Assembly (NCBI GenBank): GCA_016936665.1
Contig: JAFGXI010000013.1
Location: forward strand, 62,001-126,000
DNA from: Bacteroidales bacterium
Lineage (GTDB): Bacteria > Bacteroidota > Bacteroidia > Bacteroidales > JAFGXI01
Reading direction: 5' to 3'
DNA length: 64,000 nt
Shown here: piece by piece, positions 53,813-61,749 of the stretch
Layout of the letters: every line of letters begins with the position of its first letter
Numbering within the stretch: the first letter of the stretch is position 1
Made by a program: the position numbers and the translations under genes
The notes under the pieces: generated by a model
Told to the model about the DNA's origin: nothing
What the model saw: the letters and a program-made list of their open reading frames with translations, nothing else
Database searches by the model: none

Positions 53813-55366
53813 ATGGAACACATTGATTTTTCGCTCGTCGATTGGTCGAGAGCACAATTTGCACTTACTGCCATGTATCATTGGTTGTTTGTGCCATTAA
53901 CACTTGGACTTTCATTTATTGTAGCAATAATGGAAAGTCTTTATGTTAAAACAGGTAACGAAGAATGGAAAAGAATTACCAAATTCTGGATGACACTCTT
54001 CGGAATTAACTTTGCCATTGGTGTTGCAACAGGAATCATTTTAGAATTCGAATTCGGGACGAATTGGAGTAATTACTCTTGGTTTGTTGGCGATATTTTT
54101 GGAGCACCCTTAGCTATCGAAGGCATTATGGCATTCTTCTTAGAATCTACTTTTATTGCTGTAATGTTTTTTGGTTGGAATAAGGTAAGTAAGAAATTCC
54201 ACTTACTTTCCTCTTGGCTTGTTGCCATAGGTTCTAACCTTTCAGCACTTTGGATTCTTGTAGCCAATGGTTGGATGCAGTTCCCTGCCGGAATGCAATT
54301 CAACCCAGACACAGCAAGAAATGAAATGATCGACTTTTGGTCGGTCTTATTTTCACCGGTAGCTATCAACAAGTTTTTGCACACAGTTACCTCCGGATAT
54401 GTGCTTTCAGCCATTTTTGTGATTGGTGTAAGTGCATGGTATCTTTTAAAGAAAAAAGAAATCAATTTAGCAAAGCGAAGTATGGTTGTTGCGGCAACTT
54501 TCGGTTTAATATCTTCGATTTACCTGATAAGTACCGGCGATGGTTCAGCAAAAGCAGTAGCCAAATATCAACCTATGAAATTAGCAGCAATGGAAGGTCT
54601 GTATTACGGTAGCGATCATGCTCCGCTAATTGCTGTTGGTGCATTAAAAAACTGCGAAGACACATTACAAGTTCATCGTCAATCATTTATTTTCGAAGTG
54701 CCAATTTATGGTGCGCTCTCCTATTTGGCCTTTGGCAATTTCGATGAGTTTGTGCCCGGTATTCACGATTTAGTTCACGGGAACCCGGAACATGGAATAA
54801 TTTCATATCAAGAAAAAATTGAAAAAGGCAAAATTGCAATCGACGCCTTAGCTGAATATAAAACTTTAAAAAAGATTGGAGACACCCAAAACGCAGCTAT
54901 TGCATTAAAAACATTCGAAGATAATTTTCAGTATTTTGGATACGGTTATTATTTTGGCAGAGACCCTCATGAATTAATTCCACCGGTAAGAATGAGTTTT
55001 TATGCTTTTCACATCATGGTTGGTTTAGGAACTTATTTTGTGCTATTTTTTATACTTATTTTATTCTTTACGCTTAAAAAGCAAGTCGTCGATAAAAAAT
55101 GGTTATTAAGATTAGCCGTTTGGACTATTCCTTTGGCTTACGTTGCCAGTGAAGCAGGATGGATTGTTGCCGAGGTTGGCCGACAACCGTGGGTAATACA
55201 AGATTTGTTACCAAGCATAGCCGCTGTTTCGCAAATCGATTCTAGTAGTGTGATGATTACTTTCTTTTTATTCTTAGCCATCTTCACAACACTTCTTATC
55301 GCTGAAATACGCATTATGTTATCGCAAATTAAAAAAGGGCCGGAATCTAGCCCATCAAAACAATAA
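53813..55366 (+). CDS. cydA: Cytochrome bd ubiquinol oxidase subunit I
   Basis: A 517-residue inner-membrane protein (E. coli CydA 522) holding the quinol site and three haems. Visible ligands are His in MYHWLFVPLTLG (about 22, haem b595), His in NKFLHTVTSGY (about 185, b558) and Met in PVRMSFYAFHIM (about 394, b558). EFEFGTNW and GRQPW (about 460) are conserved. The Q-loop region (about 250-370) includes FEVPIYGALSYLAF and FGYGYYFGRDPHELIPP. It reduces oxygen to water with quinol and is insensitive to copper depletion. It sits in an operon with DUF4492 upstream and cydB 18 nt downstream. Confidence 0.97.
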   Translation: MEHIDFSLVDWSRAQFALTAMYHWLFVPLTLGLSFIVAIMESLYVKTGNEEWKRITKFWMTLFGINFAIGVATGIILEFEFGTNWSNYSWFVGDIFGAPLAIEGIMAFFLESTFIAVMFFGWNKVSKKFHLLSSWLVAIGSNLSALWILVANGWMQFPAGMQFNPDTARNEMIDFWSVLFSPVAINKFLHTVTSGYVLSAIFVIGVSAWYLLKKKEINLAKRSMVVAATFGLISSIYLISTGDGSAKAVAKYQPMKLAAMEGLYYGSDHAPLIAVGALKNCEDTLQVHRQSFIFEVPIYGALSYLAFGNFDEFVPGIHDLVHGNPEHGIISYQEKIEKGKIAIDALAEYKTLKKIGDTQNAAIALKTFEDNFQYFGYGYYFGRDPHELIPPVRMSFYAFHIMVGLGTYFVLFFILILFFTLKKQVVDKKWLLRLAVWTIPLAYVASEAGWIVAEVGRQPWVIQDLLPSIAAVSQIDSSSVMITFFLFLAIFTTLLIAEIRIMLSQIKKGPESSPSKQ

Positions 55367-55370
55367 TATT

Positions 55371-55376
55371 AGGAGG
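55371..55376 (+). promoter_or_regulatory. Strong Shine-Dalgarno (AGGAGG) for cydB
   Basis: AGGAGG lies 8 nt before the cydB ATG. A perfect anti-SD complement is unusual in Bacteroidota, where most starts in this window have none. Confidence 0.6.
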
Positions 55377-55384
55377 ACACAATT

Positions 55385-56566
55385 ATGTTTGAAAATTTAT
55401 CATTACTCGCATTACAACATTATTGGTGGATTATTATATCCATTCTAGGTGCATTATTGGTCTTCTTACTCTTTGTACAAGGAGGACAAACCATGATTTA
55501 TCAGCTTGGGAAGACTGAAGATGAACGTAAAATGCTCATCAACTCTACAGGAAGAAAGTGGGATCTAACATTTACTACTCTCGTAACTTTTGGAGGCGCA
55601 TTTTTTGCTTCTTTCCCACTGTTCTATTCCACCAGCTTTGGCGGAGCATACTGGGTTTGGATGGCCATTTTATTTGCCTTTATTTTACAAGCTGTCTCAT
55701 ACGAGTTCAGAACAAAAACCGGTAATTTTTTAGGACAAAAAACATACGAAGGTTTTTTATTTATTAATGGGTTATTAGGCACTGTTTTACTTGGTGCAGC
55801 GGTTGCAACTTTTTTCACAGGCTCTCAGTTTTCTGTCGATAAGATGAATTTACTCAATCTTACTGGCGATAAAATGCCAATAATATCGGCTTGGGAAACG
55901 CCATTTCATGGTTTAGAGGCCATCTGGGATTCTAACCAGTTGGCTTTCATTACTAACTTATCGCTTGGGCTTGCTGTTTTCTTTTTAGCACGCCTAACAG
56001 CTAATTTGTATTTTATTAATAATATCGACAATGAGACATTACACAAAAGAAATAAAACTTGTCTTTTAAGAAACAGTATCGCTTTCTTATTATTCTTTTT
56101 ATTGTTTTTAGGCAGAATTCTTACCATTGATGGATTCGCTGTTAATCCGGACACTAAGGAAGTATTTATTGAGTCGTTTAAATATTTCAATAACTTAATC
56201 GATATGCCATTTGTATTAGTAATGTTTTTAGTAGGTGTTGTTTTAGTGCTTTACGGAATAGGTGTAGCCCTATTTAAAAACTCAAAAAAAGGAATTTGGG
56301 CAAGCGGTATAGGCATTGTCTTTACAGTAATGGCGCTATTCTTTTTAGCTGGTTTCAATAACACGGCTTACTATCCTTCGGTTTTCGATCTGCAATCGTC
56401 GTTAACCATTGAGAACAGCTCATCCAGTCACTTTACGCTAACAGCTATGAGCTACGTTTCTTTACTAGTCCCTTTTGTATTAGGATATATTGCTTACGCA
56501 TGGTGGTCTATGGACAAGAAAAAAATCACCATCGAAGAAGTAGAACAAGATCATCATATGTATTAA
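55385..56566 (+). CDS. cydB: Cytochrome bd ubiquinol oxidase subunit II
   Basis: A 393-residue inner-membrane protein of about eight helices that pairs with CydA and stabilises its haems. The N-terminal helix LALQHYWWIIISILGALLVF and the GGxTMIYxLGKTEDERKMLI region match the family; FGGAFFASFPLFYSTSFGGAYW and WxPFxLA-like segments follow. The length is near that of E. coli CydB (379). It has an AGGAGG site, rare here. A short open frame encoding a CydX-like protein starts 12 nt after its stop. Confidence 0.95.
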   Translation: MFENLSLLALQHYWWIIISILGALLVFLLFVQGGQTMIYQLGKTEDERKMLINSTGRKWDLTFTTLVTFGGAFFASFPLFYSTSFGGAYWVWMAILFAFILQAVSYEFRTKTGNFLGQKTYEGFLFINGLLGTVLLGAAVATFFTGSQFSVDKMNLLNLTGDKMPIISAWETPFHGLEAIWDSNQLAFITNLSLGLAVFFLARLTANLYFINNIDNETLHKRNKTCLLRNSIAFLLFFLLFLGRILTIDGFAVNPDTKEVFIESFKYFNNLIDMPFVLVMFLVGVVLVLYGIGVALFKNSKKGIWASGIGIVFTVMALFFLAGFNNTAYYPSVFDLQSSLTIENSSSSHFTLTAMSYVSLLVPFVLGYIAYAWWSMDKKKITIEEVEQDHHMY

Positions 56567-56578
56567 AAATCTATCGTT

Positions 56579-56689
56579 ATGTTAACACAAATTATATGGT
56601 TCTTCACTTGGCCAATTTTGATATATGTAAGCTACTTAGCTGTAAAATTCTTAATCAATAAATTGGAATCGAAACTCGATGAAGAATAA
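56579..56689 (+). CDS. CydX-like small subunit of cytochrome bd
   Basis: A 36-residue open frame from ATG 56579 to TAA 56687-56689. The sequence starts MLTQIIWFFTWPILIYV, followed by a polar C-terminus ending KLESKLDEE, and there is one membrane helix. E. coli CydX is 37 residues, has one helix and opens with a WYFAW phrase; the W-F-F-T-W-P here is similar in place and character. It lies directly after cydB, where CydX belongs, and overlaps the next gene by 11 nt. The length and position make this a credible third subunit; the homology is not proven. Confidence 0.65.
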   Translation: MLTQIIWFFTWPILIYVSYLAVKFLINKLESKLDEE

Positions 56690-57854
56690 AAAAATGCTAG
56701 TTTTGGGTGGCGGATTTGCAGGTGTTGAATCCGCCATTCAATTAAGAAAATATGGGTATCAAGTAAGTTTGGTATCTAATCGCGATTATCTATTTGTGTA
56801 CCCTATTTCTATCTGGATTCCTACGCAAAAAAAGAGTTTTGATGATGTAAAAATCCCACTTAAAACTTTAAGTCAGAAACACGGTTTTAACTTAATTTTA
56901 GACGAAGTAAAGCATATTGATCATCAAAATAACAAAGTAATCCTAGAGCAACAGGAAATAGAATATGATTACTTATTTATTGCTATGGGAATGCATAAGG
57001 TTCACTCAAGAGGTTTGGAGCATACACATTCAATATGCGGTAATCCCGAAGAATCGCTGGTTATTCAACGGAAATTACAAGAACTTGTAGAAAAAGGAAA
57101 AGGCAAAATAGCCATCGGTTTTGGTGGCAACCCAAACGACCCAACAGCGACGGGTGTTCGAGGAGGACCTGCTTTTGAACTTTTGTTTAATATTTCTCAC
57201 TTTCTTAAGCAAAAAGGTTTAAGATCGGCATTCGAGCTTAATTTCTTTGCTCCAATGAAAGAACCCGGAAAAAAAATGGGAGATAAACCATATAAAAAGC
57301 TCGATATATTTTTTAAAAGATATAAAGTAACACCTTATGTTGGTAAGAAAATAAAAGAGTTTACAGAGCAAAGTATTGTTTTTGAAGATGACTCTAAGTT
57401 GATTTCCGATTTAACTATTTTTATTTCTGGTGGCGATGGACATCAAGTGATTAAAAACTCCGGTTTACCTGTAAATGCTGCCGGATTTGTATCCATCAAT
57501 GAATTATGTAGAGTTGAAGGTCATAAAAACATCTATGCCATTGGCGACATTGCAGCCATCGAAGGACCAACTTGGGCTTCTAAGCAAGGGCATATTGCTG
57601 AGGTTATGGCCAATGTAAGTGCGTACAATGTACATCAAGAACTTTCCGACAAAGGGAAGCGCAAATCATACTGGGAAAAACTACACATTATATGTGTAAT
57701 GGACTCCGGCGACGGTGCAGCTTTTATATCGAGAACCAATTACAAAGAAACGATTATTCCTCTTCCTATTTTAGGCCACTGGCTTAAAAAAGCTTGGGGC
57801 TTTTATTACAAACAATCAAAATTAAAGAACATACCTAGAATTCCCGGTATGTAA
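56679..57854 (+). CDS. FAD-dependent NDH-2 / sulfide:quinone reductase-like oxidoreductase
   Basis: A 391-residue peripheral membrane flavoprotein. The FAD-binding GxGxxG is LVLGGGFAGVESAIQL (about 7-22). NYLFIAMGM-like IAMGMHKVHSRG and the second FAD segment KNIYAIGDIAA (about 287-297) are clear. Cys residues are in SICGNPEE (about 124), ELCRVEG (about 283) and HIICVMDSGDG (about 345). These positions are close to, but not an exact match for, the Cys triad of SQR, so it could be an NDH-2 or an SQR. Either would feed electrons to quinone and so to the adjacent cytochrome bd. Confidence 0.85.
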   Translation: MKNKKMLVLGGGFAGVESAIQLRKYGYQVSLVSNRDYLFVYPISIWIPTQKKSFDDVKIPLKTLSQKHGFNLILDEVKHIDHQNNKVILEQQEIEYDYLFIAMGMHKVHSRGLEHTHSICGNPEESLVIQRKLQELVEKGKGKIAIGFGGNPNDPTATGVRGGPAFELLFNISHFLKQKGLRSAFELNFFAPMKEPGKKMGDKPYKKLDIFFKRYKVTPYVGKKIKEFTEQSIVFEDDSKLISDLTIFISGGDGHQVIKNSGLPVNAAGFVSINELCRVEGHKNIYAIGDIAAIEGPTWASKQGHIAEVMANVSAYNVHQELSDKGKRKSYWEKLHIICVMDSGDGAAFISRTNYKETIIPLPILGHWLKKAWGFYYKQSKLKNIPRIPGM

Positions 57855-57874
57855 GATTCAAATCTAAAGTAAAT

Positions 57875-59935
57875 ATGAACAAACAAAACTTACTAATAAT
57901 TACATTCTTATTTAGTCTCTTTCAAATATATGCGCAAACCCAAGATCCTCAAAAAATTAATGAAGTGGTGGTTAGTGATACAAACGAAGTGGACTTAACC
58001 AAAATAGAAATCGATCAAAGTAAAAAGTTAGAAAACAGTACTACTGAGCTAATAAAAGAATTACCGGGAGTCAGCCTTGTTAAACGAAGTGCTTTTAGTG
58101 AGGAGCCCATGATAAATGCTTTCAAGTACGATCAAGTTAATGTTCAAATTAATGAAGGATTAAAAGCTTCCAGTTCGTGTCCTAACAGAATGGATCCTAT
58201 AACGACTCGCATTGGACCTGAAGCAATAAAATCGATAGAAATGATAAAAGGGCCCTACGATGTTAGATACGGACAAATAATGGGTGGACTTGTGCGAATT
58301 ATTAATCAAGACAAACCTATTTACACTAAAAACACAATTCATGGTAATCTTGGAGGAGCCTACAACACCAATGGAAATGGCATTACAACGGGTTTAAACT
58401 TGGATGGAGGAACTCCTTTGTTTGATTATTACATCTCAGGAACTTATAAAAACTTTGGCAATTACCAATCGGGAAACGGTACTGAAATTGCTTCTTCGTA
58501 CGAAACGTATGGAACTAATATCGGAGCCGGCCTTAATATAGGGAAACTTCAGCGTATCAGCCTTAATTATTCTTATAGCAGAGCCAACGATGTGATGCAT
58601 GCCGGCTTACCAATGGACGCCGATTACGACATTAGTAACACTGTTTCTTTGAGTTACAGCATTAATCGTGATCAGAAATTGTTTAACCAACTCAACATTC
58701 ACTTGTTTGGGGCACACGAAGATCATTTAATGAGCAATGCTAATCGACCAAACGCAAGCATTTCTGTTTCTTACGCTCCGGTTGAGTCGAAAAATATTGG
58801 CGGAAAAATTGAATCGGTGTTTAAAATTTCAACACCCATGAAAATATATTTTGGCGCTGATTTTCAGAAAGAATATAAAGAAGGAAACAAAGATGCTACA
58901 ATATTTAAAAATGTTTGTACCAATCCGGTAACAACTTATCCGACACCAATGGAGAAATCGTTTTCTGTTTGGCAAAATTCAAACTTAGTGCAAAGTGGTA
59001 TTTTTCTTCAAGCAAAGTACTTTATCGGGCATCAATCATCGACAGAACTCGGACTTAGAAGTAACTTCGTACAAGCTCAAATATTAACTCCGGACATAGA
59101 CTTTTCTGAACTCTATAAGAATGATTTAAACAGCGATCTGGAACAAAATTTTAATTTCTTCGGAAAGTATAATTTACAATTACCTCACCATTACAGAGCA
59201 AGTCTATCGGTTGGTCAGGGAACCCGAAATGCTAGTTTACTAGAGCGATATATCAATCATTTCACAGTTGGGCTAGACAGTTACGAGTATGTCGGCAATC
59301 CAAATTTGAAAGCTGAAACCAATAGGCAAATCGATCTTGAGATTCAAAAAACGCATCAACGATTTAGTATATATTTTAATGTATTTTATGCTCGAATACA
59401 AGATTATATTTCTGCAATTGTAGACACAAGTATATCTAAAAAGTTTACGCCATGTAAACCGCCATTCAATGCTAAACGATTTGAAAATATTGGAGAAGTA
59501 GAACAAATAGGCTTTAGCTTTTGGGCTAAAATAAAAATCTTTAAAGGGCTATCATCGAGCTTTGCGGCGAACTACACATATGCCAATCAAATTGATAACA
59601 ACACCCCACTTTCAGAAACGCCACCATTAATTAGCAACATCAATTTAGAATACCAAAAAGATGCTTTAAGAGTAATTTTGGAAAATGAGTACCAAGCCGA
59701 ACAAACCAGAGTAGACGCTTCTGTAGGCGAAACCCATACGCCAGCCTTTTACTTGATGAACATCAAAGCGTCTTACACCTTCAAAAAGATGATAACTATA
59801 GGTTTTAACATCAATAATGTTTTGAACGAAAACTATTACCAACATTTAAGCAGACCGTTTAAGAACATGGAAATAAATGCGCCTTTTTTCGAAAGAGGCC
59901 GTAATTTTGAAATTTTAATCAATTATAAATTTTAG
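57875..59935 (+). CDS. TonB-dependent receptor with OprC-like CxxxM copper motif
   Basis: A 686-residue outer-membrane receptor: signal to about 20, plug at about 30-150 (EAIKSIEMIKGPYDVRYG, VRIINQD), then a barrel ending in YKF. The plug has SSCPNRMD (Cys102, Met106), the C-x-x-x-M spacing known in the OprC/NosA copper receptors. A nearby NDVMHAGLPMD (about 239-249) offers His and two Met that could complete the site, as the HxM of OprC does. The NPNLKAETN box near 475 is standard. Copper uptake is therefore the leading inference. It lies in the cyd operon, 20 nt after the flavoprotein. Confidence 0.85.
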   Translation: MNKQNLLIITFLFSLFQIYAQTQDPQKINEVVVSDTNEVDLTKIEIDQSKKLENSTTELIKELPGVSLVKRSAFSEEPMINAFKYDQVNVQINEGLKASSSCPNRMDPITTRIGPEAIKSIEMIKGPYDVRYGQIMGGLVRIINQDKPIYTKNTIHGNLGGAYNTNGNGITTGLNLDGGTPLFDYYISGTYKNFGNYQSGNGTEIASSYETYGTNIGAGLNIGKLQRISLNYSYSRANDVMHAGLPMDADYDISNTVSLSYSINRDQKLFNQLNIHLFGAHEDHLMSNANRPNASISVSYAPVESKNIGGKIESVFKISTPMKIYFGADFQKEYKEGNKDATIFKNVCTNPVTTYPTPMEKSFSVWQNSNLVQSGIFLQAKYFIGHQSSTELGLRSNFVQAQILTPDIDFSELYKNDLNSDLEQNFNFFGKYNLQLPHHYRASLSVGQGTRNASLLERYINHFTVGLDSYEYVGNPNLKAETNRQIDLEIQKTHQRFSIYFNVFYARIQDYISAIVDTSISKKFTPCKPPFNAKRFENIGEVEQIGFSFWAKIKIFKGLSSSFAANYTYANQIDNNTPLSETPPLISNINLEYQKDALRVILENEYQAEQTRVDASVGETHTPAFYLMNIKASYTFKKMITIGFNINNVLNENYYQHLSRPFKNMEINAPFFERGRNFEILINYKF

Positions 59936-59938
59936 ATT

Positions 59939-60244
59939 ATGTCGGAAGCCGATTTTCTTAGAGCCATTTCTATGATAGAACATCCATCTATTAATGCAAC
60001 CTTGGAGGACTTAGGAATCCTAAGTCAGTACAAAATTGTTGATAAAACTCTGATTACTGAGTTTTCTTTTCCTTTCCCTAATGTTCCTATAAAAGATAGT
60101 ATTATTGCGTCGGTAGAAATCTTAGCCATGTCGTTCGGCTATCAATTTGAAGTGAGCGATCGTGTGATGAATGAAGCAGAAAAACAAAGATTTTTAGAGA
60201 TTGAACATGCCAATTGGAAAGATGGTTCTTCGCCAATGTGCTAA
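59939..60244 (+). CDS. DUF59/MIP18-like small protein without core cysteines
   Basis: A 101-residue soluble protein. The pattern IEHPSINATLEDLGILSQYK, then TEFSFPFPNVPIKDSIIASV and a C-terminal DRVMNEAEKQRFLEIEHANW, recalls the DUF59/MIP18 fold that assists Fe-S cluster assembly. The usual Cys of that fold (TTPxCP) is missing; the only Cys is the last residue. It starts 3 nt after the TonB receptor and ends inside the next gene. The similarity is weak and visual, so the function is open. Confidence 0.6.
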   Translation: MSEADFLRAISMIEHPSINATLEDLGILSQYKIVDKTLITEFSFPFPNVPIKDSIIASVEILAMSFGYQFEVSDRVMNEAEKQRFLEIEHANWKDGSSPMC

Positions 60245-60851
60245 ACTTCTTCCGCTCATGCTGATTTTGCTTCTGATGGCTTGTCGGCATGAGCAAGAAG
60301 ACATTCATTTTAAACCTATCGGGTATTATTCGGGCGACTTCGATTTAAAAACCGGAGCTCCTCGTCAAGGATTGCTAATGCCCGAAACAAAAGCCCGAAT
60401 TATTCTTGATTCGAGTTATACCAAAGCTCTTTCTTCCATCGAGCAATTCGAATACATTTGGGTGATATATTATTTCGATAAAGCCAAAGGTTGGGAAGCA
60501 AAAGTTCGCCCGCCGGAAAGCGACCACGAATATGGTTTGTTTGCTACTCGCTCACCTCGACGACCAAACGCAATTGGCCTTTCGCTTGTTAAACTAGACA
60601 GTATACGTAACAACATTTTATACATTTCTGGTATTGATGCATTCGATAAAACACCGGTTTTAGATCTTAAACCATTTCTCCCATCGGTAGATTATGCTGT
60701 AAGCGAAAAAAATATGCTGGCAGAACTTTACTTGGGTCATCACGACGAAGAGTTTATTAACGACACTCTAATACAGGAGTTTGTGTTAGGATTTAAACAA
60801 AGATTGCACAACGATAGCCTTTTAAAAAACAGTTCAAAAAAAGAAAATTGA
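60207..60851 (+). CDS. TrmO/TsaA-domain protein with lipoprotein signal
   Basis: A 214-residue protein from the ATG at 60207, with an alternative ATG at 60219. The N-terminus is a basic segment and a hydrophobic run ending in LLLMAC, a plausible lipobox (Cys about 26). The rest is the TrmO (YaeB/TsaA) beta-barrel: FKPIGYYSGDF, then LSSIEQFEYIWVIYYFD, RPPESDHEYGLFATRSPRRP and NAIGLSLVKL, the family hallmark. TrmO methylates t6A37 of tRNA in the cytoplasm, so export to the envelope would be inconsistent with that role. Either the signal is not used or this protein binds another adenosyl-type ligand. It overlaps the previous gene by 38 nt. Confidence 0.8.
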   Translation: MPIGKMVLRQCAKLLPLMLILLLMACRHEQEDIHFKPIGYYSGDFDLKTGAPRQGLLMPETKARIILDSSYTKALSSIEQFEYIWVIYYFDKAKGWEAKVRPPESDHEYGLFATRSPRRPNAIGLSLVKLDSIRNNILYISGIDAFDKTPVLDLKPFLPSVDYAVSEKNMLAELYLGHHDEEFINDTLIQEFVLGFKQRLHNDSLLKNSSKKEN

Positions 60852-60892
60852 TAAAAAACAGCAAATTAATGCTTCAAATTGTAAAGTTTATT

Positions 60893-60900
60893 TATCTTTG
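60893..60900 (+). promoter_or_regulatory. Predicted -7 box (TATCTTTG) for tRNA-fMet
   Basis: An exact TAnnTTTG match 13 nt before the first tRNA base. Confidence 0.55.
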
Positions 60901-60913
60901 CACTCTCAAACAA

Positions 60914-60985
60914 TGCGGGGTGGAGCAGTGGTAGCTCGGCGGGCTCATAACCCGTAGGTCGTTGGTTCGAATCCAGCCTCCGCTA
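60914..60985 (+). tRNA. Initiator tRNA-Met (anticodon CAT)
   Basis: The anticodon loop CTCATAA gives CAT. Initiator marks are present: no Watson-Crick pair at 1-72 (U1 opposite U72), three G-C pairs at the base of the anticodon stem (GGG/CCC), and A11-U24 in the D-stem. The D-loop is short, and no CCA is encoded. Confidence 0.96.
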
Positions 60986-60986
60986 C

Positions 60987-61023
60987 TAAAAAAAGCTTAA
61001 CAGAAATGTTAGGCTTTTTTGTT
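60987..61023 (+). terminator. Intrinsic terminator after tRNA-fMet
   Basis: AAAAAGCTTAACA pairs with TGTTAGGCTTTTT (one wobble, loop GAAA), followed by further T. Confidence 0.85.
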
Positions 61024-61084
61024 TTAACATGGTTTTGTTTACTTGAAATTATTTAATAAACATTCTTTATTAAGGATAATTAAA

Positions 61085-61092
61085 TACCTTTG
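61085..61092 (+). promoter_or_regulatory. Predicted -7 box (TACCTTTG) for 61161-61685
   Basis: An exact TAnnTTTG match 68 nt before the GTG start. Confidence 0.5.
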
Positions 61093-61160
61093 TCTTGCTA
61101 TGAGGAATTCAAGTTTAAAAAAATTTGTATTCTATTAAGTTTTACTAGTTTTTAGATTTT

Positions 61161-61685
61161 GTGTCGATTATAAAAACAGTCATAATTCTATCAATTATTT
61201 TGCTCACCAGCTTAATGGGTTCAATGTATTGGATCGTGTTAAATATTGAGCAAAATCAAATTTATGTAGAAATCCAAAATAGCATTAAAAACAAGAAGCT
61301 TAAGGCCGATTATGTTCTTAAAATTAAAACCTCCGAAATTGAATCTTCAATTGCATGGAAAAATAAACATGAATTTTACAAAGACGGCTACATCTGCGAT
61401 GTCATTTCTCACGAAACCGAAGCCGATTTTACAATCCTAAAATACATTCGAGATAAAAAAGAAACAGAAATCGAAAAAAAAATCGCTGAATTATATCACC
61501 CAATTAAAACGAAAAAGAACAGTAGTAAAGACTTCAAAATAAAAATACCAATACTCGATTTTTGGAGCCTTAGTATTTTTCGATTTAATACAACAAGCTA
61601 TGCCGTTTCATACGTTTCATTGTTTGACAATCATTATCAATCAATCAACATTTCACCCGGCACACCACCACCTAATTTTGTTTAA
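61161..61685 (+). CDS. Small membrane-anchored protein before the haem receptor
   Basis: A 174-residue protein with a GTG start at 61161. One N-terminal helix (IIKTVIILSIILLTSLMGSM) anchors it, with the rest probably periplasmic. The body is charged (many Lys and Glu, about 30-130), then FWSLSIFRFNTTSYAVSYVS and a proline-rich tail ISPGTPPPNFV. There are no recognised catalytic motifs. It lies 64 nt ahead of a TonB-dependent receptor gene and has a -7 box, so it may be co-transcribed and help that receptor. I do not recognise the family. Downstream ATGs would remove the helix, so GTG is preferred. Confidence 0.7.
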   Translation: MSIIKTVIILSIILLTSLMGSMYWIVLNIEQNQIYVEIQNSIKNKKLKADYVLKIKTSEIESSIAWKNKHEFYKDGYICDVISHETEADFTILKYIRDKKETEIEKKIAELYHPIKTKKNSSKDFKIKIPILDFWSLSIFRFNTTSYAVSYVSLFDNHYQSINISPGTPPPNFV

Positions 61686-61749
61686 TTAATTCAATATCTG
61701 CCGATTACCATCGGTGTTAACATTAAATTATTAAACAAATTTTTTAAAC

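Noticed and set aside
54073..54465. A 130-residue frame opposite cydA
   Set aside because: It is antisense to the conserved cydA coding region and has no recognisable domain.
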